Part shown: positions 1 to 11,630 of the stretch, one piece after another
How the letters are laid out: every line of letters starts with the position of its first letter
Position numbering within the stretch: the first letter of the stretch is position 1
DNA from: Gymnogyps californianus
Lineage: Eukaryota; Chordata; Aves; Accipitriformes; Cathartidae
Reading direction: 5' to 3'
Length of the DNA: 64,000 bases
Assembly: GCF_018139145.2 (NCBI RefSeq)
Contig: NC_059478.1
Coordinates: 27,187,001-27,251,000, forward strand
Notes under the pieces: generated by a model
Databases searched by the model: none
Seen by the model: only the letters and a program-made list of their open reading frames with translations
What the model was told of the DNA's origin: nothing
Translations under genes and position numbers: made by a program

Positions 1-3000
1 TAGCGTATGGATCTCCAATGTCGTGTTATCAGGACCATCATATGCTTTTCAGAAGGCAACACCCACTACCTAAATACTGTATGTCCACATGAATCCATGG
101 GATTTTGAACTGATGGGTGACATCATTCTAGTAAGTTACACAAAAAGCTCAGTGGTTCCTGATGGACACAGCTTGAAGAAGGAGGCACAGTGATCCCTGA
201 GCACCTGAAAGGGGTTGGGACGTGTCTGCAGGCTGTGGTGACCGCCAAGCAACTTCATTGCGTAGCTTGCTTTTCTGTGTAGGATGAAGCCAAGGCCTTA
301 CCTCTCCTGGCAACAAGAACATCGTTATAGTCACATGAGCATAAAGTCCATAAACTGGGTTAGTCACTGGCCTAATGTGATTTCTTCATTTTGATATCCA
401 ATGATGTCTGGGCCCACTGGGACTCATATAAAGCCTGCTGAAGGCATGGAAATATTCTCCATTATTTCAATGGGCTTTCAATACAGTCTAACACACAAAC
501 CATAGAGGCTCTCTAGATGAAAGATGCTTTACAAGTGGCAGGTACGACTCTCGCATTGTACTGTTAACCCTAAATGGACAGCCAAATAACAAGTATGCAA
601 CCAGTAGAACCTGGCTTGAAGAAAACTGTCTATAAAGTAAGCAGTGTAGCTGCAGGCCTCTGATACAGCAGATCAACAATGAGAGAGGAGAAACCATCTT
701 CTCCTGGGGCAGGAGCCTCTCCTCAGGTCAGGAGAATGGCTGAGGACAGAAGAGGAGAAATGATAGCTGGAGACCACAGGTATAGTTTTTGGGAAAGTTT
801 GAAGGAGAAAAATCTCAGCCTCGGCTTTTCATTTTTCCCTCTTAATAAAGTGTACATAGGAAAACAAGGAAACACAGAACCAGCTAATTCCATGCTGGCA
901 AAGATGAATCTGCTTTACAGAATTGTCCTTAAAAAACTGAACAGCTCAAAACCGACCACAGGAAGTAACTGGTGCAAGATATCCCTAAACCCAAACCTCA
1001 AATGTTTATGTTTGAATAAAGACCTTTACATCAGATTTAGGGAACAAAATACAAGATAAATTTTTCTGCACCCTACTTTTTCTTCACTAAGGGTTCAGTT
1101 CATTAGGCAATTTCTTAGCTGTCTCAGGTAAGAAAAAGTATCCTCTGGAGGTAGATAATTTTCTAATTTTGCACTAACAGATTTTTTGCATTTTAACACA
1201 TCTGGACATACTGACCTCAATTCCCTTGTGAGAGCGTCAGACAGAACACAGAAGTTAAAGCTACTGATCTAATCCAATGCGGTTTTGCTTGTAGGGAACT
1301 TTTTTCAAAAGGAGAGAAAGAAACTATGACTTCTTTGAGGGGAAAAAAGTCTGAAGAAAGAGCAGAAAATATGCCTATCCTATCTTTAACTTAGAATGCT
1401 TCCTCTTCAGTATCATTTTGACACTCTGCCCAGAAACTCCAACATAAGCCTCTTGATTGCAAAAGTCACAAGAGAATCAAATGTTTGCAGAAGGCTGTAG
1501 AAGAAGGAGAGATGTTTCCTAGTCCACTTTTGGGTCACAGTCTAACTGAGTAAACTCAGCCCCTTAAAGTTTCATTAAGTTTAAATAAGGATTTATACGT
1601 TTGGAAAAATGGTGCTTGGAAACAAAATTTAAGAAAAAGAGAGAAAGAGAGAAAGGAATGAGGAATGTAATATAACCACAGGAAAGCAGAGGTGTTTCCC
1701 CCTTTCACTGTTCTTAATTAAAAAAACCCTCAAAACACTGAAGCTGAGAGGGATTTGTTTAGTCCTCCACTGTCATCAGTGCTGATGGCTCTGGGACGGA
1801 AAAGCGTCAGGGATTTGGGGCCTGCTCACATCCCTCCATTTTGGGCACCTTACCCTGGCTAAGTCAGGCTTCCCAACCCCAAGGCGGGCAGCATCTCCCT
1901 GGGACGGTCCTGTCCCTGTCCCCGGGTGCCGAAGGAGCTGTCCTCTGACCTGGTGCCCAAGCTCCTGCTTTGGTCTAGGAAATAACCTTCCCTGCACTTT
2001 TCCTCCCAGCACCGTCCCTTCTGTGCACCCCCTTGGCACAGACGTGGTCCCAGAAGGACTCTGCCCTCTCCTCCCAAATGCTGCAGGAGTCAAGAAGATT
2101 GGTGCTGAGAAACTGCTCATTTCCCAAACTCCCTTGGGAAGGCTGAAGAGGCTCAAGAAACTCATCTGTAACACCTCGAGTCAACAGCATTAGTATTTCC
2201 ACTTCTGGTCCTTCTTTCTGCTCCAGGATGAGTTTTGCTCTAAAGGCATCTCAGCATCTTGCAGACGGCTACTGAAGATGCTCTGTCTCCCAAGATTCAC
2301 ACTAGAGGAATTTAGGAAGTTACTGCACCTAGATAAATACTCCCCCCCACCACTGTCCCCACAGCAATGTTAGACTTTCTCAGTTACTTTCCAGTTCATT
2401 ACAGTGACCTAAACCAATGGCTCTGAACTGAGGCAACCGATGGACAGATTCACCTTTATTCTGCAGCTCCCGCTAACCTTCAAGGGACAAGCAGGCACTA
2501 GTAACCTTATGAACAGCCCCCAAATGAATCCTCAAAGAGTGAGAGTCACAGCTTTCTGCAGGTCTCCCTGGCCACATGGGACGGAGCTGAATTCCTGGCC
2601 TCCACCGTTCACATAAGCGTTGAGTCTTACAACTCCATTCCTGATCTTTTGTTCTTTTCTATGTGATATTTCAAAGTTGCATTAATGGTACCAGCTCCAA
2701 GGACTTATCAGACCTCTGAAGAACTGGGCCAGCAGTTGGATATCATGGAAGAATGGGCACATCTAAAAACACTGTGACACTCTTGTCTCCCAAGATTGGC
2801 ATGGGTACTTACCCTGAAGTTTAAGTGATGATACATCTCACTTGGGATATTTATAGTTTTTGTGCACTTGCAGGCCAATCATTTGTTGTCACCTGATGAG
2901 ACCTGCAATACACTCTTAGCACATGATAAATCCCTGTGCCTACATTTAATGTCTCAAGAGAAAGATCTCATGGGGGATGCTTCATGTGTAATATTTAAGC

Positions 3001-5017
3001 CAAGCTAATCTATTTTGGTAACCAAATGGCAAAGACTCTCTATGGCAAAGAGAGTCTATCATCCTTGCAAAAAACACACAGAATAAACTTAGGAATTACC
3101 ACAACTGGCAAAAGTTGACCTGAATAGGGAGTTTATTTTAGGATTTAATTTTCTATTTTGTTCTGCTTGCAATTAAAAATAAATGGTATAAAGCTGGTTT
3201 ATAAAAACACTACCAAACAAAAAACCTCTTTACCCAAATTAAAAACAACAACCCATGAGAGGAAAATACTCCATAACATTTAGAGTTCTGCAGGGACTAG
3301 TATACATATAGGGATTTTAATTTTCCATGGCCTGTAAGTGTTATAATCTTTATCAACTGTGTGCACTCTGGGACCATGACTAACACTAGTGCTTGAACTC
3401 TGATTGGTTGTTGGCTTCTTTCTTCTTTCTTCAACACTGTTTTTAAACTCAGATTTGATCCAACAATTTGCAGGAATAAAGAAGTTTTTACAGCAGTCTG
3501 TTCCTCTCAAGTCTACCCCACAGGTCTGTTATAGGACATTGTGTCAACAAATCACAGATGTCTGCGAGTCAATGCAACCAGTGTGAACGGCCACAACTTG
3601 TCTCAGGGACAAAGGCTTTATTGCTGGAGAAATTACACTGATAGAGATTGAAAAATGACACAGGACATTCAGATGCCAGGACTCTCTTCATGGTTTTACT
3701 TACTAGTAGTCCTTTCTTTGCATCCATGGCAAATATACCACCACACCTTGCAAGACTTATTTCTCCAAAATCATTATGTGTTTATCTTGTGTACTGTGCC
3801 TCGACACTGCAGGAATAGTTACAACCATTGACTTCTCCAGGATCCTCTAAAGTCATGAGCTCTCTACCTTTAGAGATGTATTCCTACCTGAGTTGCTTCC
3901 TCCCTTTACTTTTCAGTGCAAGGTTGTCCAGAATGAATGGCTTTGGCAGCTTTGGTACTACGCAGACTTCTGTTTCAGTACTGCAACGTTAACCACCCTG
4001 TTATGTCCTGCTTAGTCATGCTAAAACAATGCTTCACTTTCTAGGACTGGATTAACTGGGACAGCAAAGGGTTTTTATCCCATTCATTACCATCAACTAC
4101 TCTTTCTACTATTTGAAAATGATAACCAGATAGGGAAAAAGAGGAGACATGACCATTTGTCCAGAATTTAAGGACCTCTGATTGTCCAAGCTGATGTCTT
4201 TCTGCTTCTGTCGAGGTGCAGGCTAGTTCTGTGATAGGTCACATGGAAGAGCAGCTCCAGCTGCTGCTGGGTGTCTTTTACATTTCTACCTGGAACTTCT
4301 CAGAGGGGCATACAAGACCTCTGGGAAAACACCCATGTCGTGGAGCGTGGCTAGGAGACTTTGTTACCTTACAGCCAGGTTGGGGCCCTCCTCGCTTTCC
4401 CAGCTGTTCCTCTGAGAAACAAGTGACCCACAGAGTCCTGTGCAGCTCAAGATAGCGATGGCAAGATAAGATGTCTCGGAGACCTCTGCCTCAATCAACA
4501 GACTGAGCTCACCCTATCTCAGTTCTCTCTTGAAGTCACATAGTTATCCTTGATTTGCATTTGCTAATGGTAAACCACTATCATGATTTAATAGACTTTC
4601 ATTTGCAAAACATATATAATACTGTGGCTGCCAAAGTTTATACAGGTCCCCTCCAAGTAAGTCACTGCACCTGAGACAGAAACCTGGGAACATTTATCAA
4701 AAAAAAGGAGAGGTAGGAGATGACATCCAAAGACCAAGTTTCCATAGAATTAACGGGAAAGGAGAAAGAGGAACCTACGTATTAAGTGAGAATCTCAGAG
4801 TTTGCCATGAACATCAAACTGGTCTGGAAAGCAGATTTCTGCTCCATTGAGAGTTTTTAATAGCATTGGATAACTAAGATAAACAGAGACTGAAGGGCTG
4901 CCTGAGACACATACAAAATTATTGAATTATGACATGTTTGAGAAGTTATTTACTTTATAGACTATTTACATAAGGTTCACTTCCTCTTCATGTATAAGCA
5001 GAAATATTACAAAGATT
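1..5017. other. No gene recognised; non-coding, probably intronic or intergenic
   Basis: Both strands hold only short open frames with no protein character and no convincing acceptor-donor pairs. The stretch 1750-2200 is richer in G+C than its surroundings but has no CpG-island look and no recognisable product. If the minus-strand gene continues past 5599, this is its next intron or downstream flank. Apart from a small stem-loop at 3033-3057 I see no structured element. Confidence 0.6.
3033..3057. repeat. Small perfect stem-loop
   Basis: AGACTCTC (3033-3040) and GAGAGTCT (3050-3057) are exact reverse complements around a 9-nt loop. The loop's ATGGCAAAG also occurs directly before the first arm, so the structure overlaps a short direct repeat. 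No function is implied by the sequence. Confidence 0.6.
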
Positions 5018-5041
5018 CCCCCCCCCCCCCTTAATGGGGGG
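5018..5041. repeat. Poly-C run (13 C) with downstream G6, hairpin-forming
   Basis: Thirteen C residues (5018-5030) are followed by TTAAT and six G residues, so a C6/G6 stem with a short loop can form. It lies about 90 bp upstream of the CR1 fragment and is likely length-polymorphic. Confidence 0.8.
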
Positions 5042-5127
5042 ACTACATTCAACAGCCCCACAAACATCCATAATTAACTTTTTTTCAGGCACACTCCTAG
5101 AAAAGTTTTCCAGGCAGTCCCTTCCTT

Positions 5128-5415
5128 GTTCCAAGTAACAAGGGATAGGACAAGAGGAAATGGCCTCAAGTTGTGTCAGGGGAGGTTTAGATTGGATATT
5201 AGGAAAAATTTCTTCACTGAAAGGGTTGTCAAGCATTGGAACAGGCTGCCCAGGGAGGTGGTGAAGTCACCATCCCTGGAGGTATTTAGAAGACATGTAG
5301 ACGTGGCACTTAGGGACATGGTTTAGTGGTGGACTTGGCAGTGCTAGGTTAATGGTTGGACTCGATGATCTTAAAGGTCTTTCCAACCTAAATGATTCAA
5401 TGATTCTGTGATTCC
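5128..5415 (+). mobile_element. CR1 LINE, 5'-truncated 3' end (plus strand)
   Basis: The sequence carries the C-terminal end of the CR1 ORF2 frame, with [11 protein letters not shown] and WNRLPREVV readable in a short frame that starts near 5126. This runs into the CR1 3' UTR, with GGTTGGACTCGATGATCTTAAAGGTCTTTCC-like text split over 5350-5390, and ends in the degenerate octamer tail ATGATTCTGTGATTCC. CR1 is the dominant bird LINE and is usually severely 5'-truncated, as here. It lies about 180 bp from the coding exon at 5599-5745. CR1 rarely leaves a target-site duplication, and I saw none. Confidence 0.92.
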
Positions 5416-5598
5416 CCAGAGCCCAAGCAATACCAAGGAAACCCCACTCTCTCACCAGGCAAACAAGGCACGTGTGGAAAGAAAACACGGGATCAAAAGG
5501 AAGAGGGGAAAGAGACGGAGCACAAAGTGATGAGCAGGGCATTGCTATTAAAACAGCTGTTCTTAATTAGCTGGCCCATTTGCAACACTTTTGCTTAC

Positions 5599-5745
5599 CT
5601 GAGAAGTGTCATGGTTGAATATGACAGCATTCAGGTCTCCACAGTTATAATGCTTGATGAGATCTTCAGTGGTATACGGGGCCTGCAAACTACCTGCTCG
5701 GAGGCTTTCATGTTGGAGCAGAGTTTGGTTTAGAGCAAACAGCAC
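5599..5745 (-). CDS. Internal coding exon of an unidentified minus-strand gene
   Basis: This 147-bp segment reads as exactly 49 open codons, phase 0 in and phase 0 out. The other two frames are closed by stops within the first 40 bases. On the minus strand the acceptor is a long pyrimidine stretch ending TTTCTACAG (from 5746 upward), and the donor is CAG/GTAAGC (5598 downward), both close to consensus. The peptide begins [10 protein letters not shown] and ends [11 protein letters not shown]. It holds one N-glycosylation sequon (NQT), one cysteine, and no low-complexity sequence. I do not recognise the family. The sequon would fit a secreted or lumenal protein, but that is inference. The next strong exon upstream, 27533-27731, exits in phase 2, so it cannot join directly to this one without breaking the frame. 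At least one more exon must lie between them, or they belong to different transcripts. Confidence 0.7.
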
Positions 5746-6680
5746 CTGTAGAAACGCAGACAAGAAAAACAGGGGAGAAGTTAAAGATAGTAGGAATCAA
5801 AGCAGCAAAGCCTAAAAGGCCAAACTTTGAAAACCCCTCCTGCACCTGAAGTCTATTGACCCATACTGGCCCACAGTAACAAGGGCTGGTGTTTAGGCAT
5901 TCCCAGCTGGAAGGGCAATCAGATGCAAGGTCCCCTACTAGCAGAAGACCTTATTATAAAACCCGTGATATTGGGCATAAAGTATAACTTCACAACACAT
6001 ATATATTGCTCAGAGGTCATGGTCTGAGAACTTTTAGGCTATCTGTGCTGACTACTTGGCTACATGAAAGACATTGTAATGAAAAAGCCCCTAAATTAGG
6101 AAACTTCTATTGCCTCTGAGTGTTTTCTGTCCGCTAGCTTAAATCCAAAGCCCAAACTCAGTTGGAAGGTTTTTGATAAAAATCAAAGTCTTCTAAACTT
6201 CTGAAGTCACAGTTGTATTGGGACTTTCTGCATGCTTCTAGTGGCAGAAACTTTAGGAAATTCATTATTAGTCTCCCTCCTTTAGTCTTTCCCCCTTCAC
6301 CCACCTTTTTGCAAAATGAACAGAGATACTGAATTGTAACACTGTCCCAGCAGACTAGTTGAGTGTCCCCATCCTAAATCTGAAAATACCAAAACAGAAG
6401 CACTCTTTACTATCTAAATTTAGGTAACCAAAAAAAAAAAAAGTCCTTAAAGATGATTTTTTTTTTTCCTTGCATTACCAAAAAGGCTACTAAATTTCAC
6501 ATGAATTACCACAGATCTTTTTATATTTGTGATAGACTGTGGGAGTAACTTATACCAGAACCACCAAGTCTGGGCTTTTCATGTTCAGCTTTCCAAAAAC
6601 CTTCCGAAGAAACTTGATAAAAAGTAGACGAATAAATCAGAGGAACAGCAGTTAAGACAGTTTGTCACAAATTATATAAA
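5746..6680 (-). other. Intron-like sequence upstream of the 5599-5745 exon
   Basis: The first 30 bases form the acceptor region of the minus-strand exon. The remainder shows no open frame of protein character. It contains a run of 12 A around 6430 and a T run near 6460, and is otherwise plain AT-rich sequence. Confidence 0.5.
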
Positions 6681-6685
6681 TAAGC
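6681..6685. repeat. Left target-site duplication of solo LTR (TAAGC)
   Basis: TAAGC lies immediately before the LTR's 5' TG and is repeated exactly immediately after its 3' CA. A 5-bp duplication is typical of several endogenous retrovirus classes. Confidence 0.9.
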
Positions 6686-7243
6686 TGTCCTGGTTTTGTC
6701 TGGGATAGAGTTAATTTTCTTCTTAGTAGCTGGTTCAGTGTGTTTTGGATTTAGTGTGAGAATAATGTTGATTGATAACATGCTGATGTTTTAGTTGTTG
6801 CTAAGTAGTGCTTATCCTAAGTGAAGGGCTTTTCAGGTTCCCATGCTCTGCCAGCAAGCAGGTGTGCAAGAAGCTGGGACGGAGCAGAACCAGGACAGCC
6901 GACCCGAACTAGCCAAAGGGATATTCCATACCATAGAATGTCATATAAACTGGGGGGAGGTGGCTGGGAGGGGGGATCGCTGCTCAGGCATTGGTCAGCG
7001 GGTGGTGAGCAATTGCATTGTGCATCACTTGTCTTTTCTTGGGTTTTATTTCTCTTTTTGTTATATTCCTTTTCATTACAATTATTACTGTTAGTATTAC
7101 ATTTTATTTTACTTTAGTTATTATACTGCTCTAATCTCAACCCATGAGTTTTACTTTTTTTTCCCCAATCCTCCTCCCCATCCCACTGGGAGGGGGAAGT
7201 GGCTGCGCAGTGCTTAGTTGCTGGCTGGGGTTAAACCACGACA
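6686..7243 (+). mobile_element. Solo LTR of an avian endogenous retrovirus (ERV)
   Basis: The 558-bp element starts TGTCCTGGTTTTG and ends TAAACCACGACA, so it has the canonical TG...CA termini, and an exact 5-bp duplication (TAAGC) flanks it. I recognise this LTR as a common bird family, from the GGGATAGAGTTAATTTTCTT start, the TAAACTGGGGGGAGG core and the CCCATCCCACTGGGAGGGGG 3' part; the exact family name would need a repeat library. There is no internal retroviral sequence and no second LTR within reach, so it is a recombination-derived solo LTR. It probably lies inside an intron of the minus-strand gene, in antisense orientation. Short open frames across 6821-7117 are by-products and not genes. 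Confidence 0.93.
6942..6950 (+). promoter_or_regulatory. TATA box of the LTR promoter
   Basis: CATATAAAC sits mid-LTR, just before the G-rich segment, where the U3 promoter's TATA element is expected. It would direct transcription rightwards, antisense to the host exon. Whether it is active cannot be told from sequence. Confidence 0.6.
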
Positions 7244-7248
7244 TAAGC
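7244..7248. repeat. Right target-site duplication of solo LTR (TAAGC)
   Basis: Exact copy of the 5 bases at 6681-6685, directly after the LTR's terminal CA. Confidence 0.9.
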
Positions 7249-9106
7249 AAACGCACTTTTCCTAAAATAAAGTGATATATAGTGACTGCAAATTCAGAGT
7301 TCTGAAAAATTATATTGATGTGTCATTTTTCATGAAAAGACTCCTGCATCCCTCAGCCCCAACGTTTCACCACATTTTCAGCTTCTCTCATTTATAACAG
7401 CAGTGCCCTATCCATCCCAAAGAATAACCATCATCTCAAAATCTGGGTGAAGTAACCCATGTGGAGCTCCAGCTGGCCCAGCTAGGCTGCAGTCTGTGAC
7501 ACATATTCTTACTTACCTTCTTAACTTTAAGCAACTGAACCCACTTTAAGGAGTGAACCCCAGAGGAGTTTAAAATTAACAATGTACCTATGTATTTGCA
7601 GAATGGAAGTTCTTATTAGTTTAAAATTATGATTGCCATTGAAGTTTATCTGAAGGAAAGGAAACAGTCAATTGGATTTAGTCCTACAAAACCTCAGGTA
7701 TATAACAAATACGATCTGAGATTTTTTAAAAATAAAATAATAATAATAATAGTAATAAAAGTATCTCCAGGGCATTAACAGTCTCTTAATACAAAGCTGT
7801 TACATGCTAACTAACATACACAAATTGGTTGAGGAAAAGTAAATGTTATTTTTTAATTCACTTTTAAAAAATATAAAGATGGTCTTTCAACTGAGCCTGT
7901 TATACCTCAATTCGGCAATCAGTTCCCCATCAAGATCCAAGCCTAAAAGATTTCCTTGCCTAGATCTAAGGGTCTGTTCAGGCTTTTCTACAAAGAGATC
8001 AATCCTTCCCACGACCACAGCCTGAAGTTAAGCATCTTCCTAACTTAGTTTTTCTCTAATTTAAAAAATCTGCAAGAAATACAGTTTGAAAAATTTCTAA
8101 CCTTTGAAAGGATCTGAGCTTTTTCTTCTTCCCCTAAGGGCTACAGCTTGAAGAGGAAATGGTTCATCCCAGGATTTCCTGGGGTTTCTAAACATTTTGG
8201 CTAATAAAAATAGAAGCTTAGAAAAACGTTGACAGGAAAACTGAGAGCAGAGGTTTTCCCAAAATGCTTTCAGTAAAATCTTTCTCATTTTTTATTTTTT
8301 AAACAATGGATGTTGCTGGACTTTTATATACAAAAATATGTATACCCACAGGCACACACATATACAAACCACCAACAAACCCTGAGGATAAGACAGTGTG
8401 TTTTATGATAAAATATTAAGAAGGCGATAAATCCTTACTTTACTCCCAATGCCTTTTTTTTTTTTCTTTGTTGTTGTTTTGGGGGTTTTGTTTGTTTTTT
8501 TTTTTTTTCTTATTCTGGTTTCCTGGGGAAACCAGTCCTGTGCATTAATGCTCTGGGTCTGTCTGTCTGTCTGCTCCTAATAAATTTGGAGCCTATTAGC
8601 TGATTTCAACCACATTTGCAGAGGGTTAGAAGTCTTAAAGAAAGTTACCTGTATGTTCCTTGAAAATAAGTGCCGGGCTGCAGAAAAGCCCACAGTACGA
8701 GTTCACTTCTCATAAGACACCAAAGACTCCACATGAGAGAGAATGAGTTATTTGGAGTTTACAACAGTAGATGGACCCCCATGCACAGGACCCCAGACTT
8801 CATTAGTGTCAGGATGTTCATGTCCCTGCTCTCTGCCTCTGAGCAGCTTTGGGACCTAGAGGTGATGCTGGTCACCAGCTGAACTCCAGCACGCTGCTGC
8901 CACTGCGGGGGAGCTCATCACTGGGTTTGAACTACTGCCCGAAAAGCAACTCGAGATTTTATTTTAGGAGGGAAGTTAACATTAGAAACTCAAACGCTTG
9001 AATATGCTAAAGGAAAACTGTAACCACTTAAACAGCTTTCTAGAGAAGTCTTGCTTAATCAAGTCATAACCACCATGATTTTTGGTCAGGCAGTTAAAAA
9101 CAAACT
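7249..9106. other. No gene; intron-like, with a splice-flanked non-coding segment
   Basis: I find no coding exon. On the minus strand, 7517-7649 is bounded by a strong acceptor (TTTCCTTCAG) and a strong donor (AAG/GTAAGT), but stops interrupt the frames that would join its neighbours; see the findings. A short AAT microsatellite lies at about 7735-7760, a T-rich block at 8454-8509, and a few TCTG units near 8558. Confidence 0.5.
8454..8509. repeat. T-rich low-complexity block
   Basis: Runs of 12 and 14 T are separated by (TTG)n and a G5 cluster. This is simple low-complexity sequence with no flanking element. Confidence 0.8.
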
Positions 9107-9467
9107 TCACAGAATCATAGAATGGTTTGGGTTGGAAGGGACCTTAAAGATCATCTACTTCCAACCCCCCTGCCATGGGCAGGGACACCTTCCACTAGAT
9201 CAGGTGGCTCAAAGCCCCATCCAACCTGGCCTTGAACACTTCCAGGGAGGGGGCATCCACAACTTCTCTGGGCAACCTGTTCCAGTGCCTCACCCTCATA
9301 ATGAAGAACTTCTTCCTTATATTTAACCTAAATCTACCCTCTTTCAGTTTAAAGCCATTACCCCTTGTCCTATCACTACATGCCCTTGTAAAAAGTCCCT
9401 CTCCAGCTTTCTTGTAGCCCTCTTTAGGTACTGGAAACTTAAAGAGAAGCAGGGTCTCGTCGCAGCC
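9107..9467 (-). mobile_element. CR1 LINE, 5'-truncated 3' end (minus strand)
   Basis: On the plus strand this begins CAGAATCATAGAATGGTTTGGG, the reverse complement of the CR1 3' tail, and continues through the 3' UTR into the ORF2 C-terminus. On the minus strand that reads RFRLNIRKKFF, then [18 protein letters not shown] and DGALSHLI. The 5' break lies near 9467, after TTTAGGTACTGGAAACTT. It is nearly identical over its 3' part to the copy at 55681, with about one difference in the first 170 bases, so both belong to the same subfamily. The reading frame is interrupted upstream. Confidence 0.93.
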
Positions 9468-11604
9468 GCCTGCTCGTTGGCTGGATTTGTAGACCATTTT
9501 CTTCAGAGTCAGGCTAAAGCCATCTTAAAACCCGAATTTATTTTTCCTTACTGTTCAGATAATGCCACAAACCCAAGGCTGTTTCCTTTCCTTCTCTCTA
9601 TCATCTTAATATCAGTGACCCCATGACCTCCAGCCTAAACCTCTATCTGAGTTAAATCTCCCAGAGGTGCCTGAGATTACTGAACAACTGATGACTTCAA
9701 AATAAACACCCTCGGAGTGACTGCCTATACACAGTCCCACCTAATAAATACAGCAGACAGTATTTGTTCTGGGAAGTGATGGGAAGTTATGACTTTGGCT
9801 CTGGGAAAGTGCATTTTTATTCACACAATTTATGGTCCTCACATCAGCGTGCTTTGAAAGCCATTTTTGCATGGTTGTCTCTGGCCCCCATTTGTGACTG
9901 ATCAACCATGGACAACAGAAAGCGGTTTTCACCCTGCCAGGAGGAAGGCTTTTTATCCGAGCGGTGTCATTCTCCTGTGCAAAGCAGCAGTCCAACACAC
10001 AGATTTTATGTGGATGTTTGGAGACACCAGCTCAGCCCTTAGGGCAGACCTATGGGTCCTGTTTTACTGCCTAAGAGAGTGGGTACTACCAATCCTACAC
10101 AGCGCCAGAAACCACTGGTCCAGACTTTTCAGGAGCTTTTTTGCACAGACTATGGCCAGCTCAAGGATAAGGGGGCTGGACCAGCCATTTCTGCCATGGG
10201 AAGGTCAGAGGGGATGCAGCAGAGCTGGGACAGGAAAGAGCTCTTGCATCACTGGCGACTTCAGTTGAGGGATCCCCAGCAGGGGGGAGGTCTGCAGGAA
10301 CCCCAAGTTTCATTTCTTGATGAACAAGACTGGGCCATTCGTTATGTTTGTGCCAACTGTTGTCACCATCACCCAACAGTATCTGTGCTGCTGCCTCGCT
10401 TTAACCTTTGCTCTTTTGCCTCTATGATCTCAGGCACTTCAGTTGCAACCAAATCTGCAGAGACCAGCCTTTGCCACTCACGTGCAAGCTCACTGCAGGC
10501 CTCGATTAGAGATCAAACAAGCCCAGTGAAGACCATGGCTAACAGCTTTACTGATTACCTTGACACTCAAACAGTGTTTCCCCCCAACATGCCTCTGGAT
10601 TACAGAGCCAGGAGTCACACATGAATGGAAGGCATGGGTTACAAAAGTCTACCTCACATATAAATCAACTTGAATGTTTAAGGTGTTTAACTTTCAACTT
10701 CAAAAACATGAAACATTAGAAAACCTCCAAACCCCTCATATAAAGCGAGCAGACACAACTGCATTGGGTCTTAAGGTCTCAAGGCTGGCATTGCATAAAA
10801 GTATTGGTATCAGCAGTTGTGCAAGTTGCCTTGGGACAGTTTGAACTTCATTTTGCAAGCCCATGGGAGAGGCTGGAGGTTTGATTTTATGTGAGATTTT
10901 AATGAGATTTGGCTTTTAGGCAAGTAAACCCAATCCGCAGAAACAGATCGAAGAAAGCATTGCCACCTTTTCAAATAGGGGGTGGAAGTGAATAGATGTG
11001 TACCTACACCGGGCTTAGGAACACTTGAGCCTTTCGCCCAGAAATCATGTTCTTCACTGTATTTGGTTTTGGGAGCAAAGCTAGATAAAAATCCCACTTG
11101 TTCCAAGGTACTTTCACAAACATTCACGTATCACGTTTTGTTGTGCCACAAGTCTGCAACTTCAGACTGGACATTTGAAGGCTCCTGAAGGCCAGCAACA
11201 TGTTAGTGCTGTATGTGATAGCTAATGAGGAGAAATCATGGCCTTTGTACAGGAGAGATTTCTCCTTATCCATCCTATGTGCATTTGTCCCTAGCTGAAG
11301 AGAATAAAAAAAAGCCCAGAAAACAAAAACCAAGTTAACCCTCATCAAATATAGCATCATGCCTGGTTTACGTCAGCTACTTGTAAGGTCTTTTGGTCAT
11401 AAGGTCCTGAATGGCATGAAAGAAGAAATAAGATGCTTACTTTTCTAAAAGATGCTATTCAGTACACGGATTCTTTGCCACGATCATCACTGAATGTCAT
11501 CTCAAGGATGCAGAGTTAGCTGTATCCTTTCAGCTTCACATTTTTAATACTTTTATATAGGTGAGTGAGTTGACTTTGGTTGATTATCCTGAATGCTCAC
11601 ATGC

Positions 11605-11630
11605 TTTGTCAGAAATCAATTTCTGACAAA
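11605..11630. repeat. Perfect 12-bp inverted repeat
   Basis: TTTGTCAGAAAT and ATTTCTGACAAA are exact reverse complements separated by CA. A further TCTGACA follows directly. It could be a chance palindrome or a dimeric protein-binding site. Confidence 0.7.

Noticed and set aside
1750..2200. GC-richer patch considered as a CpG island or exon
   Set aside because: Few CpG dinucleotides, three competing minus-strand frames, no splice sites and no recognisable product.
6821..7117. 98- and 83-codon plus-strand frames
   Set aside because: They lie wholly inside the solo LTR and overlap each other; by-products of LTR sequence.
10052..10624. 190-codon open frame on the plus strand
   Set aside because: Same reasons: no domain, no splice support, and an overlapping frame of similar quality in another phase.
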